Below are positions 1 to 8,753 of a stretch of DNA of 32,431 nucleotides, piece by piece. The stretch is from Chara braunii. Lineage: Eukaryota > Streptophyta > Charophyceae > Charales > Characeae. The translations under genes were made by a program, and so were the position numbers. Position 1 is the stretch's first letter. Each line of letters opens with the position of its first letter. Below the pieces are notes generated by a model, which ran no database searches, was not told the origin of the DNA, and worked only from the letters and a program-made list of their open reading frames with translations. The DNA lies in assembly GCA_003427395.1 (NCBI GenBank), contig BFEA01000062.1, forward strand, positions 2,261,864 through 2,294,294. The letters are read 5' to 3'.

Positions 1-5
1 TGATC

Positions 6-337
6 TCCCTGTTTTGAGAAGTCGGGCCTCAACGCCTGGGCCTGAGGGCCCTTTTGCAGTTCACATGCCCTCACTTTGTTTTGGGGTCCGGTTCCACCAG
101 TGGACCCGTCCAACGCCCCCCACTTCTTTTTGGGGTCCACTTCCACCAGAGGACCGGTCCTTCCTTTTTCTAAAAATCCCGGTTCTACAAGAGCTAGTTG
201 TAGGTAGTCCGCAATTTTGGCATGGACCGGTTCCCCAAATCTTTTGCCCCCTAAGAACCCACTTTGCGTCCCGGTCGCCCGCCGCCAAAAATGTGACACC
301 TTGACACAGACGCCAAACCCCAGTAGACCACAGCCTT
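6..337. repeat. Long direct repeat, copy 1
   Basis: This block begins near CCCTGTTTTGAGAAG and ends near CCCCAGTAGACCACAGCC. It is repeated in the same orientation at 1147-1423, with long identical runs such as GGTAGTCCGCAATTTTGGCA and GGTCGCCCGCCGCCAAAAAT. This copy carries about 50 extra bases (roughly 55-120) that partly duplicate its own GGGGTCC..TTCCACC segment. The two copies enclose 0.8 kb of microsatellite and tandem repeat. They could be the long terminal repeats of a small non-autonomous retroelement or a segmental duplication. I see no primer binding site, and the window starts too close to copy 1 to test target-site duplications. Confidence 0.75.
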
Positions 338-423
338 AGCGCTGCGAATAAATGATTGTCTACCGGGTGGGCGCGGGGAGCGCAGCCCTAAGGTAGCCAA
401 ATCAATGAGACTAAGAGCTCACG

Positions 424-426
<3 letters not shown>

Positions 427-489
<63 letters not shown>

Positions 490-659
490 TCCATTTATTG
501 TTATGCGTGTGAGAGAGAAAAAAAAAGAGAAACAGAGAGAGAGGGAGGGAGGGGGCTACCAGAGAGAGAGAGAGAGAGAGAGTTTTGTTTCATTCCTTGA
601 TACGAGTGAGAGAGAGTGTGAAAGAAAGAGAGAGAGAGAGAGAGGGAGGCGGGGGGCCT

Positions 660-728
<69 letters not shown>
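427..728. repeat. GA microsatellites in a ~100-bp higher-order repeat
   Basis: Pure (GA)n runs lie at about 427-483 and 664-728, with shorter ones between. The interruptions are themselves repeated: GTTTTGTTCCATTTATTG at 483 recurs as GTTTTGTTTCATTCCTTG at 582, and GGGGGCTACCAGAGAG at 551 recurs as GGGGGCCTACCAGAGAG at 652. The array is therefore a ~100-bp unit (GA run, GTTTTGTT block, second GA run, CTACCAG block). The RERERE/SLSLSL reading frames across it are microsatellite artefacts. Confidence 0.85.
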
Positions 729-729
<1 letters not shown>

Positions 730-739
730 CTGGATGACA

Positions 740-1110
740 AAATTGAAATATGGGTCAAATTGCGGCCACGATCTATTTCGCAGTTGGAATGATTTTTTTT
801 AATTTATTTAGCGTTTTTCCTGGAAAGATCACAACAAAATCTATGAGTACTCCAGTTTTCAGGTTTTGTCACGCATTCTTCTGAGAGTGAAAACTCACTG
901 AATTTGGAGTACCTTTTAAGTTGGCCCACACATGGCTGAGTGGCAAAAATGGAAAATGTGCCGAAACGGCGCGACAAGTATTTCTCGGTGTAAATGATTT
1001 TTTTTAAATGTTCTAATATTTTTCCTAGAAAGAACACGACCTCATATATGGCTTCTCAAAATTTCAGATTTTTCTACGGGTTCCTCTGAGCATAGAAAAT
1101 CGCCAAAGGT
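740..1110. repeat. Diverged ~205-bp tandem duplication
   Basis: The segment around 791-895 (GATTTTTTTTAA, then TTTTTCCTGGAAAGATCACAAC, then TCTGAGAGTGAAAACTC) recurs 205 bases later around 996-1100 (GATTTTTTTTAAA, TTTTTCCTAGAAAGAACACGAC, TCTGAGCATAGAAAATC). The upstream halves also match weakly (GAAATATGGGTCAAATTGCG against GGAAAATGTGCCGAAACGGCG). No coding potential is seen. Confidence 0.55.
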
Positions 1111-1146
1111 GCCTCTTGCAAAACGTCTGTTTCGTTGCGCCTAATG

Positions 1147-1423
1147 TCCCTGTTTTGAGAAGACCGGCCTCAGCGCCTGGGCCTGAGGGCCCTTACCCCA
1201 CCCCCACTTCTTTTTGGGGTCCACTTCCACCCGAGAACCAGTCCTTCCTTTTTCCGAAAGTCCCGGTTCTACCAGAGCTAGCTATAGGTAGTCCGCAATT
1301 TTGGCAACGACCGGTTCCCCAATTTTTTTTGCTCCCTAAGAACCCACTTTGGGTCCTGGTCGCCCGCCGCCAAAAATGCGACACCTTGACACAGACACCC
1401 AACCCCAGTAGACCGCAGCCTTT
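1147..1423. repeat. Long direct repeat, copy 2
   Basis: Second copy of the block at 6-337, in the same orientation and offset by about 1.14 kb. It runs from TCCCTGTTTTGAGAAG to CCCCAGTAGACCGCAGCC and is followed by TTTTAAGGCTGC. It lacks the ~50-base internal duplication of copy 1. Confidence 0.75.
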
Positions 1424-1424
1424 T

Positions 1425-1720
1425 AAGGCTGCAAACTGTCCCCAAGCCGAACATAGCAGCCGGCAGCAACCCTGTGGAGCACCAGGCAACACAGTAGAGG
1501 CAACACGGCTGCACAACGCCAAAAACGACTGCAAGGAACGACATGGCACGCAGGACATGCAGCGGGGCAACCATGTTGTGAAGCACAAGGCAACACAAGA
1601 AAGCAACCACTCTGCAAGGGACGACAAGGCAAGCGGACCAGCAACTCGGCAACCCTAAAGCAAAGCACAAGGCACCCGCAACAAGGCAACCAATCGACAG
1701 GAGAATGTGTGTGTGTGTGT
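1425..1720. repeat. GCAAC-rich degenerate repeat and short GT run
   Basis: The stretch has recurring AAGGCAAC and GCACAAGGCA motifs (for example near 1485, 1580 and 1670-1690) spaced irregularly by 30-100 bases, then (GT)n at 1707-1720. It leads directly into the pentamer satellite. The open frames here on both strands have the odd Cys/His/Gln-rich composition of translated repeat and are not supported as genes. Confidence 0.45.
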
Positions 1721-1822
1721 ATGTAGTTTAGAGTAGTGTAGTATATAGTACAATAGAGTGCAGTCGCGTCCAGTCGAATCAAGTAGAGTAGAGTTGAGTG
1801 GAGGAGAGTAGACAAGAGTGAC

Positions 1823-1900
1823 GTACCTCAAATGAACCTATACGCTAAGAAAATCTAAAACGATACTGAAAACGGGTTCCAACTGACTCTAACAGAGCGA
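1823..1900 (+). repeat. Satellite-embedded spacer, copy 1
   Basis: A non-pentameric block begins GTACCTCAAATGAACCTATA and ends ACTGACTCTAACAGAGC. It is conserved at 3351-3432 (same strand) and 3711-3795 (opposite strand), each embedded in the pentamer satellite. The shared sequence includes CTAAAACGA, CAAACTGACTCTAA and the GTACCTC start. Its conservation against a degenerate background suggests it is a fixed part of a higher-order unit. Confidence 0.75.
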
Positions 1901-3350
1901 AGAGTTTATAGTAGAATGAAGCATTGTAAAACAAGTAGAGTAGAGTTGAGTATAATACTGTAGAGTAGAGCATAACCGAGTTCAGAAGCATGAAGTGGAG
2001 TAGAGTAGTGAAGTGGTGTGAAGTAGAGTTTAGAGGAATGCAGTTAAGTCGAACGGAGTGGAATGGAGTGGAGTGAAGTTGAATGGAGTGGAGTGGAGTA
2101 ACGTGGAGTGACGGAGAGTGGAGTGGAGTAGAGTGGAGAAGAGTCGAGTAAAGTAGAGTCGAGTAGAGTAGAGTAGTGGAGTGATATGGAGTACAATCTA
2201 GTGGAATGACGTGGAGTGGAATGGAGTAAAATGGAGTGGAGTAGAATGACGTGGAGTGGAGGAGAGTGAAGTGGAGTAGAGTGGAGTGGAGTGGAATGGA
2301 GTGGAGGAGAGTGGAGGAGAGTGGAGTGGAGTAGAGTGAAGTTGAGTTGAGTTGAGTTGAGTTGAGTGGAGTGATGTAGTGTGTAGAAAAGTCGAGTGGA
2401 GGAACGTAGAGTGGAGTGGAGTAGAGAAGAGTGGAGTGGAGTAGAGTGGAGTAGGGAAGCATAAAGTAGAGTACAGAAGAGTGGAGTGGAGTAGAGTGGA
2501 GTAGAGTGGAGTGAAATGGAGTGGAGTGGAGTAAAGCAGAGAAAAGTAGAGCAGAGTAGAGAACCGTAGAGTAGAGAAGTATAGGGAAAAGAAGCTTAGG
2601 GAAGAGAAGAGTAGGAAAAACTAAAGTCGAGAAGAGTGGAAAAGTGTAGAATATTGTAAAGTAAAGTAGAGTAGAGTAGAGTAAAGTATCATAGAGTAGA
2701 GTAAAGTAGGGAGGAAAAACTTGGGGAAAAAAAATTTAGAAAAAAGTTGAGGCGAGAAGAGTAGGGAAGCGTTAAGTATCGTAGAGTAAAGTATAGTAGA
2801 GTATCCTAAAGTAGAGTAGAGTAAAGTACAGTAGAGTAGATTAGAGTAGAATCGAGTGACGTAGAGTAAAGTAGAAGAAACTATAGTAGAGTAGAGTAGA
2901 GTGAGTAGATCGGAATATCATAACATAAAGTACGGTAGAGTAGAGATCAGTCGGGTATAGTAGAGTAGAGTAGGGAAGACTAAAGCAAATGTGGAGTAGA
3001 GTATCGTAGCGTAGAGTAGAGTCGACTAGAGTCGAGTATAGTAGAGTAGAGTAGAAAAAAATATAGTAGAGATTGTAGAGTGAAGAGGAGTGAAAAAGCG
3101 TAGAGAAGAGTGAAATGAAGTGGAGTACAGTAGAATAAAGTACAAAAGAGTAGAGTAGAGTAAAGTAGATACGAGTAAAGTAAAGTTGAGTAACTTTAAA
3201 GTAGAGTAAAGTAGAGTAAAGTAAAGTAAAGTAGAGCCAAGTAGAGTATAATAGAGTAGTGTAGCTTAGAGTACTATAGAGTACAATAGAGTCGAGTCGC
3301 GTTGAGTCGAGTAGAGAAGAGTTGAGTGGAATAAAGTAGAGAAGAGTGGC

Positions 3351-3432
3351 GTACCTCAAATGAACCTATATGGTAAAACAAACTAAAACGACACTCAAAA
3401 CTTGAATGGGCTCAAACTAACTCTAACAAAGC
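3351..3432 (+). repeat. Satellite-embedded spacer, copy 2
   Basis: Starts GTACCTCAAATGAACCTATA (identical to copy 1 for 20 bases) and ends AACTAACTCTAACAAAGC. It lies 1.53 kb from copy 1 and about 90 bases before the palindromic centre at 3520. Confidence 0.75.
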
Positions 3433-3513
3433 ATAGTAGTTTAGCGTAGAATGGAGTAGAGTAAATCAAAGTAGAGTAAAGCTGAGTATAGTGTGTAGTG
3501 TAGAGTAAAGTCG

Positions 3514-3527
3514 AAAGTGTACACTTT
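3514..3527. repeat. Perfect palindrome at satellite polarity switch
   Basis: AAAGTGTACACTTT is a perfect 14-bp palindrome centred between 3520 and 3521. Left of it the satellite is purine-rich (GAGTA) on the plus strand; right of it the plus strand is pyrimidine-rich (CTCTAC, CACTC). It is the centre of a head-to-head inverted duplication that includes spacer copies 2 and 3. Confidence 0.85.
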
Positions 3528-3835
3528 ACTTCACTCTATTCGACAGAACTACATTCCACTCGACTTCACTCCACACCACTCCACTACTCTACTTGAGTCT
3601 ACTACACTCGATTCTACTCGACTCGACTCTTCTCGACTCGACTCTTCTTGCCTTAACTCTGCTCTACACTACACTACTATACTCAACTCTACTCAACTTC
3701 ATACTACTTTGCTCTATTAGAGTCAGTTTGAGTCCGTTTTAAGTGTTGTTTTAGTTTGTTTTACCGTATAGCACCGTATAGGTCTATTCGAGGTACGTCA
3801 CTCTTCTCTACTCTACTCTACTATATACTACAACC
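3521..3835. repeat. Inverted pentamer satellite (pyrimidine-rich)
   Basis: Same pentamer family in reverse orientation (ACTCTACTCGACTCGACTCT and variants). It contains the third spacer copy (3711-3795, minus strand) and ends in CTCTACTCTACTCTACTATA just before 3835. The spacer copy holds a small duplication, CCGTATAGCACCGTATAGG. Confidence 0.85.
3711..3795 (-). repeat. Satellite-embedded spacer, copy 3 (inverted)
   Basis: Reverse complement of the spacer at 1823 and 3351: read on the minus strand it starts GTACCTCGAATAGACCTATA, continues with GTAAAACAAACTAAAAC and ends GACTCTAATAGAGC. It is the mirror partner of copy 2 across the palindrome at 3520. Confidence 0.75.
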
Positions 3836-4339
3836 ATAGGGGGGGTGCACGCCCTTAAGCGTGCTTTTCGCCGCCTAGCACCCATAGCAGCTCATCAGAG
3901 GGGTTAGGTGTTAAGCTCCAATTAGCATAGGGGTAAGGGGGAATCTAATTAGGGGTTTGTAGGGAGTGCAACACATGCAAGTAGAGGATCGGATGCGAAG
4001 GATCCATACCTCAGAGGTCAGGGCTGGTGACGCACTCGTGTTAGCAGCCTCCATAGTTGAGCCCGTCAATGATAGGCCGAGAGATCAGCGGAGGTGTAAA
4101 GATCAGCTGCTGCGCAACGCGAAGCGAGGAGTGCGAGGCACAAAATTGCACCTAACCCGCAGAGGGCACCAGTACCATTTACCAGGTTGCGAGTGTGTAC
4201 ACAGTGAGAATGTCAAGGGCCAGTATTGTTGTTCGCAGCGTGGGTTGCGCAAGTATGCATGCGTGTATCGATGCGGATAGGCAAGCACAGGTAGGGAGTG
4301 GTATGAGGTTGCGGACGGATATAAGTAGAAAGGATAAGT
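3836..4339. other. Unassigned G-rich interval
   Basis: About 500 bases follow the satellite. A plus-strand frame at 3966-4280 encodes 104 residues with several Arg/Cys and no recognisable domain. Nothing else marks it as a gene, so I see nothing supportable beyond composition. Confidence 0.3.
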
Positions 4340-5145
4340 AAGCCGGGTTAGGGGAGGGGGACATAAGGTGTATATTGGGATTAGGAGGGGACAACATGAA
4401 ATGCATTAGCGTATACATCTCTTCAGGGGGAAGGCGATGGGTAGGAAGGAGGCAGTAGAATGGATCAGAGGGGATTGAATGGATCGCAAGGGGTTCTTGG
4501 GCTGGCGCTTGGATTGGTAGAGGGTACTATGTATGGCGGGATTAGTGTTTTGCAGTAAGTGTCAGTAGATGGCGCGGAGCCAGGTGTATGATATGTTTTT
4601 ACAAGGCGACTATCTGTTGGTCGTGGCAATGTGTTGTCCGTCGCCTAGTGCCATGTTCTTGTAATGGCGGTATTCGAGTGGTAATGACAGTGCCACTTTG
4701 TGACGACATGGTGGTGGTGTTTCGTCTGTATGTCAGATTTCAACCCTTGCGGGTGTATATTGGGGGAGGGGGACGTAGGATGTATATTGGGATAATGGGG
4801 GACAAGCCGTGTTGTATTGGGGTATGCATCTTGCCAGGGGGCAGGCGATGGGTAGATAGGAGGCGGCAGAAAGGATCGAGGGTGGTTCATAGGCCGGGAC
4901 TTGGATTGGAGCAGGTGCTTTGTGTAGCGGGATTAACATTCTGTGGGAGGTGCAATTTTGTGTTAGGAGCAGCGGAGCGAAGTGTACGCCATATTTTGAG
5001 GCGTCCTACTTTTTTTGTCTTTGCTTGGTGTTGACCGTAGCGAAGTGCCGTATTCTCGCTATGGCAGTATTCGTGTCGTCATGTCAGTACCACTTTGTCA
5101 TGGCGTGGTGGTGGCGTTTCGTCTGCGTGTCGGAGTTTATCGTGT
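4340..5145. repeat. ~400-bp tandem duplication, two units
   Basis: Unit 1 (about 4340-4745) and unit 2 (about 4752-5145) share GGGGAGGGGGAC, GTATATTGGGAT, AGGCGATGGGTAG, CTTGGATTGG and, near their ends, CACTTTGT followed by TGGTGGTGG and TTTCGTCTG. Offsets between matching motifs fall from 412 to 396, so the units differ by small indels. Reading frames crossing it (4588-5034, 5015-5284) change frame between units and are not supported as genes. Confidence 0.75.
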
Positions 5146-5477
5146 TGTCGCTATGTACAGAGTAGCTTTTTGCTTATGCCCAGCGTTCTCGTTTCTTTTT
5201 CTCGTCGTGTTTTTCAGTTTTTTTTTTTTAAATTGGGGGGTACATATTATGCGAAAGTGGGGGTTAGTATTGCTGTCATCCTAGACGTGTCACACTCATG
5301 GGGTTGCAAGGGAGGGTTCTAATTTATGTTGTTGCATTTTCCGGGAGGTTTGTGCTGTTTAATCTGGTATAGTAATGTATTTGTGAGGTTGTCAATTATT
5401 TTATTATACTATGCAATTTTTGCGGAGAAGCATAAAAAATGTTTTATAGCTATTATTTTAATATTGCTAGCTACGTT
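5146..5477. other. T-rich unassigned interval
   Basis: This stretch holds a T tract at about 5216-5230 and AT-rich sequence. The short frames here are rich in Phe, Leu and Val because of T-richness. I see no motif or conserved domain. Confidence 0.3.
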
Positions 5478-5805
5478 GCGACTCGTACTCACCCCCGTAC
5501 GAGTACAAGTTGTACTCATTTCTTGTACGCTATTCGTACTCAAGGCCCGTACGACTTTTTTTTTTTTTTTTTACTGTTTTTATTTTTATTTCTCCAATTC
5601 TAATAAGAATCTGCAGATGGTGCTCAGGCAAATGTTGCTTGTTTTGGGATGTTACATCACATATATTTGTTTCGGATTTTTTGGATGAACTTTTTTTTTT
5701 TTTTTTTTTTTTTGTACGGGTCGTACGGGGGCGTACAGGTTCCCGTACAAATATTATCTGTACGTTTCGTACGGAAAGGCCCCGTACGTGTACGTTCGGT
5801 AACGT
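5478..5805. repeat. GTAC/CGTACG-rich clusters flanking T tracts
   Basis: Two clusters (about 5483-5552 and 5713-5805) contain many GTAC tetramers in contexts such as CCCGTACGAG, CCCGTACGAC, TTGTACGGGTCGTACGGG and CCCCGTACGTG. They bracket a 160-bp interval with 18-25 base T tracts. GTAC-centred palindromes at this density are far above the surrounding sequence. Function is unknown. Confidence 0.6.
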
Positions 5806-6440
5806 AGATTGCTAGAAAATAATCATTTTTAAGCAATATGATCTTAAATTGTTAATGACCTGATAATTGATACTAAAGCTTGTACTTTAATTTTTAATTT
5901 TTAATTTTTAATTATTATTATTATTTTTTAATTTTTTTTTAATTATTTCTTTTTTATTTTTTTTAATTATTTTTTATTTTATTATTTAATTATATTACGT
6001 TTATTTCTAGGCTACCAGAATGGCTTGGGATTACTTGCCCGGCCGGGCCAAAAACAATTAAAAAAATAAAAATAAAAAAATTATTTTTAAAATTTATTTT
6101 GTTTCCTAAATTTGGTACAGAATTTCGATGTGACTATGAGGCAAAAGTTGTTCAGTTTATTTTTCTGCATAACATAGTTTGTTTTCGGATTTGTTTGATT
6201 TTTTTTTATTTTATTTTTTTTTGCTGGGACCTTCCCTAGTCCTTGCACGGGCTGGCCACCAGGACCCGGACGGCCCGACTAGTAGCCTAGGTTTATTTTT
6301 TATTTTTTATTTTATTTTTTAATTTTAATTTTCTATTTTTTATTTTTTATTTAACTTTTAAGGAATTAAAAGTTATTATTAGTACTTATTTTAAATTTTA
6401 ATTTTTATTAAAATTTTACTTTTTTTTTTTTTTTAATTTG
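5806..6440. other. AT-rich region with homopolymer T/A tracts
   Basis: About 630 bases of ATTTTTAATTTTTAATT-type sequence and long T runs, broken by two short GC-rich islands (about 6007-6046 with CCCGGCCGGGCC, and 6229-6290 with CACGGGCTGGCC and CCCGGACGGCCC). No reading frame or RNA gene is seen. Confidence 0.6.
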
Positions 6441-6445
6441 TGTAA

Positions 6446-6478
<33 letters not shown>

Positions 6479-6577
6479 CGCCGGGGAGGGGAGGGAGGAC
6501 CCCTCCTCCACCAATCAATCAATCAATCAATCAATCTATCAATCAATCAATCGTTCAATCAATCAATCAATCAACCT

Positions 6578-6619
<42 letters not shown>

Positions 6620-6620
6620 T
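6441..6620. repeat. (TG)n and (AATC)n microsatellites
   Basis: (TG)n occupies about 6444-6470, followed by a GGGGAGGGGAGG patch, then a ~110-bp (CAAT)n/(AATC)n tract at 6511-6620 with a few CTAT/CGTT interruptions. The NQSINQSI frame is an artefact of the tetramer. Confidence 0.9.
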
Positions 6621-6719
6621 GAAAAACCAATTAATCAACGATTTTTTTTTCTCCTTTTTTAATTTTTTTTGTCACACATCAAAAACCACCCCCCCAATTT
6701 TTTTTTATTTTTTTTGCAT

Positions 6720-6866
6720 AGGCCGACAGCAGCCGACGTGCGCAGGCCGCACGCGCCGCCACCTGGCAGTGGCGCGGCCACGAAAAAACTCGGTCGCGCG
6801 GCCTAGGCCGCGGGCCCGCGACCGGCCTCCTCGGCCGCGGCCGAGTCGGAGGCGGCCGCGGCCTAG
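6720..6866. other. GC-rich palindromic patch
   Basis: About 150 bases of very GC-rich sequence are full of GGCCGCGGCC, GCGGCCTAGGCCGC and similar palindromes, abruptly different from the AT-rich flank. It sits where the upstream part of the decayed gypsy RNase H domain should be, so it probably marks the left break of that remnant. Origin is unknown. Confidence 0.5.
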
Positions 6867-6951
6867 GGGCCCAATAGGGGGACACATAGCCTCCCATCAA
6901 CTCGGTTGATGATGCGCGGAAGGAGGTGCTCGCAATCGTCATGGTAGTTAA
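6867..6951 (+). pseudogene. Decayed Ty3/gypsy pol, RNase H left part
   Basis: Plus-strand codons at 6915-6951 read ARKEVLAIVMVVK, the RNase H block that carries the conserved glutamate in Ty3/gypsy elements (KELLAIV-type). About 40 bases upstream, in a shifted frame, is HIASHQL, matching the preceding IAYxSRxL strand of RNase H, so there is a frameshift between them. The coding sequence stops dead at a TTAA (6948-6951), beyond which the TTAA-flanked element starts. It resumes at 18002. Everything upstream (RT, protease, gag) is missing. Confidence 0.8.
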
Positions 6952-7285
6952 ACCACTAGTACCTTCGCCAGTGTTGGGAAATTACAATGTTTTGGTCTGT
7001 CCCTGAAGAAATTGGTGGTGGGACCCAGGGTTGGCGAATCCTATAAATCTTTGTTTTCTTTAACCCGCGCGTGAAAGAAAAAGGAAAAAAAAAAAACTTA
7101 TGTACTGCAATGATGTCGGGCAGGGTAGTCCAGGAGGCAGTGCTCACAGTCTTCCTCTACAAAATGCATCCTAGAACAACGACGGTCACATTATGAAACT
7201 TTCTGTTTTCCTTTTTTATTTCTCGTTTGTTTATTATGAGTCCCCTGCCCACGAGGCAGGGCGGAATCCGTGGTCTGCGCTGGCT

Positions 7286-7290
7286 CTGTT
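7286..7290. other. Left target-site copy of the LTR retrotransposon
   Basis: CTGTT here pairs with GTGTT at 17481-17485, giving 4 of 5 bases of a typical 5-bp Ty3/gypsy duplication. The flank TCTGCGCTGGCT before it plus GTGTTTCCTCAGAGG after 17481 aligns with the intact repeat TCTGCTCGGGCTGTGTTCC at about 17600-17625. The original site was therefore probably GTGTT and the left copy has mutated. Confidence 0.7.
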
Positions 7291-7607
7291 TGTAGCGGAC
7301 CCACCAGGTGTGGTGCTCCGCTAGTGGTGGAGATGGAGATGGAGGAAGAAGGGGGGAGCGAGATGGCACAATGCAGCTCCCCACACAAGACTCCAACGCA
7401 CGTACTCCAAAAATGTGCAAGTGAAGAATGAGGACGAAACAGACAACTGCTGGGGTATACCCCAGCGGACTGACTGGACTGGACTGGACTGGCTGGTACC
7501 GACAGAGGTACCGGCCTAGACTGGACTGGACTGCCCCCGAATAGAACACAGGCCTGTGAGAACAGGCCAAAGGGCTGGTCTCACAGGCCAACCAGAGGTC
7601 CGCTACA
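7291..7607 (-). repeat. 3' LTR of the chromovirus
   Basis: A 317-bp LTR begins TGTAGCGGACC and ends GGTCCGCTACA, so its termini are an 11-bp perfect inverted repeat ending in the canonical TG..CA. It matches the LTR at 17165-17480 along its whole length. By eye there are about 13 substitutions (mostly transitions) and one 1-base gap, i.e. roughly 4% divergence. A GGACT pentamer run (about 7473-7492) and a GGTACC..GGTACC pair occur inside. As the element is on the minus strand, this low-coordinate copy is the 3' LTR. Confidence 0.93.
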
Positions 7608-8753
7608 CGATCCTCCACCTGTGATGGATCGCCTAGATGCAAACACGCTTCCGCCAAGAAGCGGAACTCTACCAAAGAAAAAGAAAACCTGAGTAGTCTA
7701 GGATGCGGAGCAAGCTCCATGCTAAGTCCATGCGATGCAACCTAGGATAGAAAATGTCATAAAACAGCAATGTCACAGCTAACAGCCTAAGTGAAAGCAA
7801 AAACAACTAACTAGCATACATATCCTAGGAAAGCAAAAGCAACTAACTAGCATACATGTCCTAGGAAAGGAGAAAGTAGTGACAACTAGATCCTAGAATG
7901 TTGGAGGCAGTAGCCTCAGTCTGGGAACAGCTGACTAGTGTATAAGTCCTAAGAACAACAAAAGCAGAACAGCTAAATCCTAGAAATGTCAGAGGCAGTA
8001 GCCTCAGTCTGAGAGCAACAAAGCAACAACAAGTCAACCATATGTTACAGGAGAAGTGTGTCGCAAACCAAAGGGTGGGATGGTCTCTGAGGGTGGCGAA
8101 TGCAGCCTAGGGGTCGAAAACTCCTAAGGGCATCCACACATAGTGACAGGGGGAAACACATGTCATCAGGCTCAATGAGGGTAGGGAACTGGGAGCAAAC
8201 AGAACCAATGACCCTAACAGATAGACCATCAGGGCGGGTAATGCTCGACTAAGGGGTGACCGCTATGGAGGGTCAACCATGCAAGGGAACAAGGGAGCCT
8301 GGTATACTGGGCGCACCTAGATGAAGCATGCGGGGCTGCCTAACTAGGGCAGGGTCGGCGAAGGGTAGAAAGATGATGGGTAAGGGAATCATGCAAATGA
8401 TTCCTAAAGTGAGGGAAGTCGGAGCTAGATCCGTAAGATGGGAAGCCAGGGCAACGCTATGGTCCTGATGCCTATACGTATACCAAGGGAGAGCCCAACT
8501 CAGAGGAACCCAGCTAAAGGGAGACCATCATGCGACACAAGCAGGGTACTGTACAGAATAAAGTGGTAAGAGAGTGGCGACGTCTGAAGTAGGCAGAGCT
8601 GATTGTGACGAGGTCCATGAAGCTGCCGATGACGTCCACGATGAGAAGTCCGGAATGCCGTCGAGGAAGAGCTGCAACGTCGACGAGCTGAAGTAGCAAA
8701 ACTGATAAGGATGGAGTACTAAGAAGTCAAAGATGTGGGAAGGTAGGTCAGAG
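7608..8753 (-). other. Chromovirus 3' non-coding region
   Basis: About 1.15 kb lies between the pol stop and the 3' LTR. It contains direct repeats: a 36-bp unit at 7793-7828 and 7829-7864 (GCAACTAACTAGCATACAT core, each ending CCTAG), a diverged third copy to 7896, and an ~88-bp spaced pair sharing GAGGCAGTAGCCTCAGTCTG (at 7903 and 7992). GAGGCAGTAGCCTC is itself a near-palindrome. No reading frame of note is present, so no env-like gene is seen. Confidence 0.75.
7611..7620 (-). promoter_or_regulatory. Polypurine tract (plus-strand primer)
   Basis: On the minus strand AGGTGGAGGA ends 3 bases (TCG) before the TGTAGCGG start of the 3' LTR. A purine-rich run with one T at this position is the expected plus-strand priming site for an LTR retrotransposon. 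It is short and imperfect. Confidence 0.6.

Larger units (their letters stand above)
1722..3520. repeat. GAGTA/GAGTG pentamer satellite, purine-rich strand
   Basis: About 1.8 kb is built from degenerate 5-bp units (GAGTA, GAGTG, GAGTC, AAGTA) with frequent variants. The 5-bp period gives long stop-free minus-strand frames that translate as STLLYSTPLHSTLLY-type pentapeptide repeats (1845-2462 and 2841-3359). These are artefacts. The organisation resembles simple pentameric satellites known from other eukaryotes, but no homology to a named satellite is claimed. Two copies of a unique-looking spacer are embedded at 1823-1900 and 3351-3432. Confidence 0.9.

Noticed and set aside
501-802. RERERE and SLSLSL frames over GA arrays, also at 19673-20116 and 23480-24021
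   Set aside because: Direct translation of (GA)n microsatellites.
1845-3359. Long minus-strand frames of STLLYSTPLHSTLLY type (205 and 172 codons)
   Set aside because: They are translations of the 5-bp satellite, whose period makes a stop-free pentapeptide repeat; no coding signal.
6438-6909. NQSINQSI repeat protein
   Set aside because: Translation of the (AATC)n microsatellite; only its last few codons touch the gypsy RNase H remnant.
7157-7720. 187-codon minus-strand frame overlapping the 3' LTR (and the similar 16915-17457 frame at the 5' LTR)
   Set aside because: Runs through LTR and flanking sequence at both sites; explained by the LTR repeat, not by a gene.
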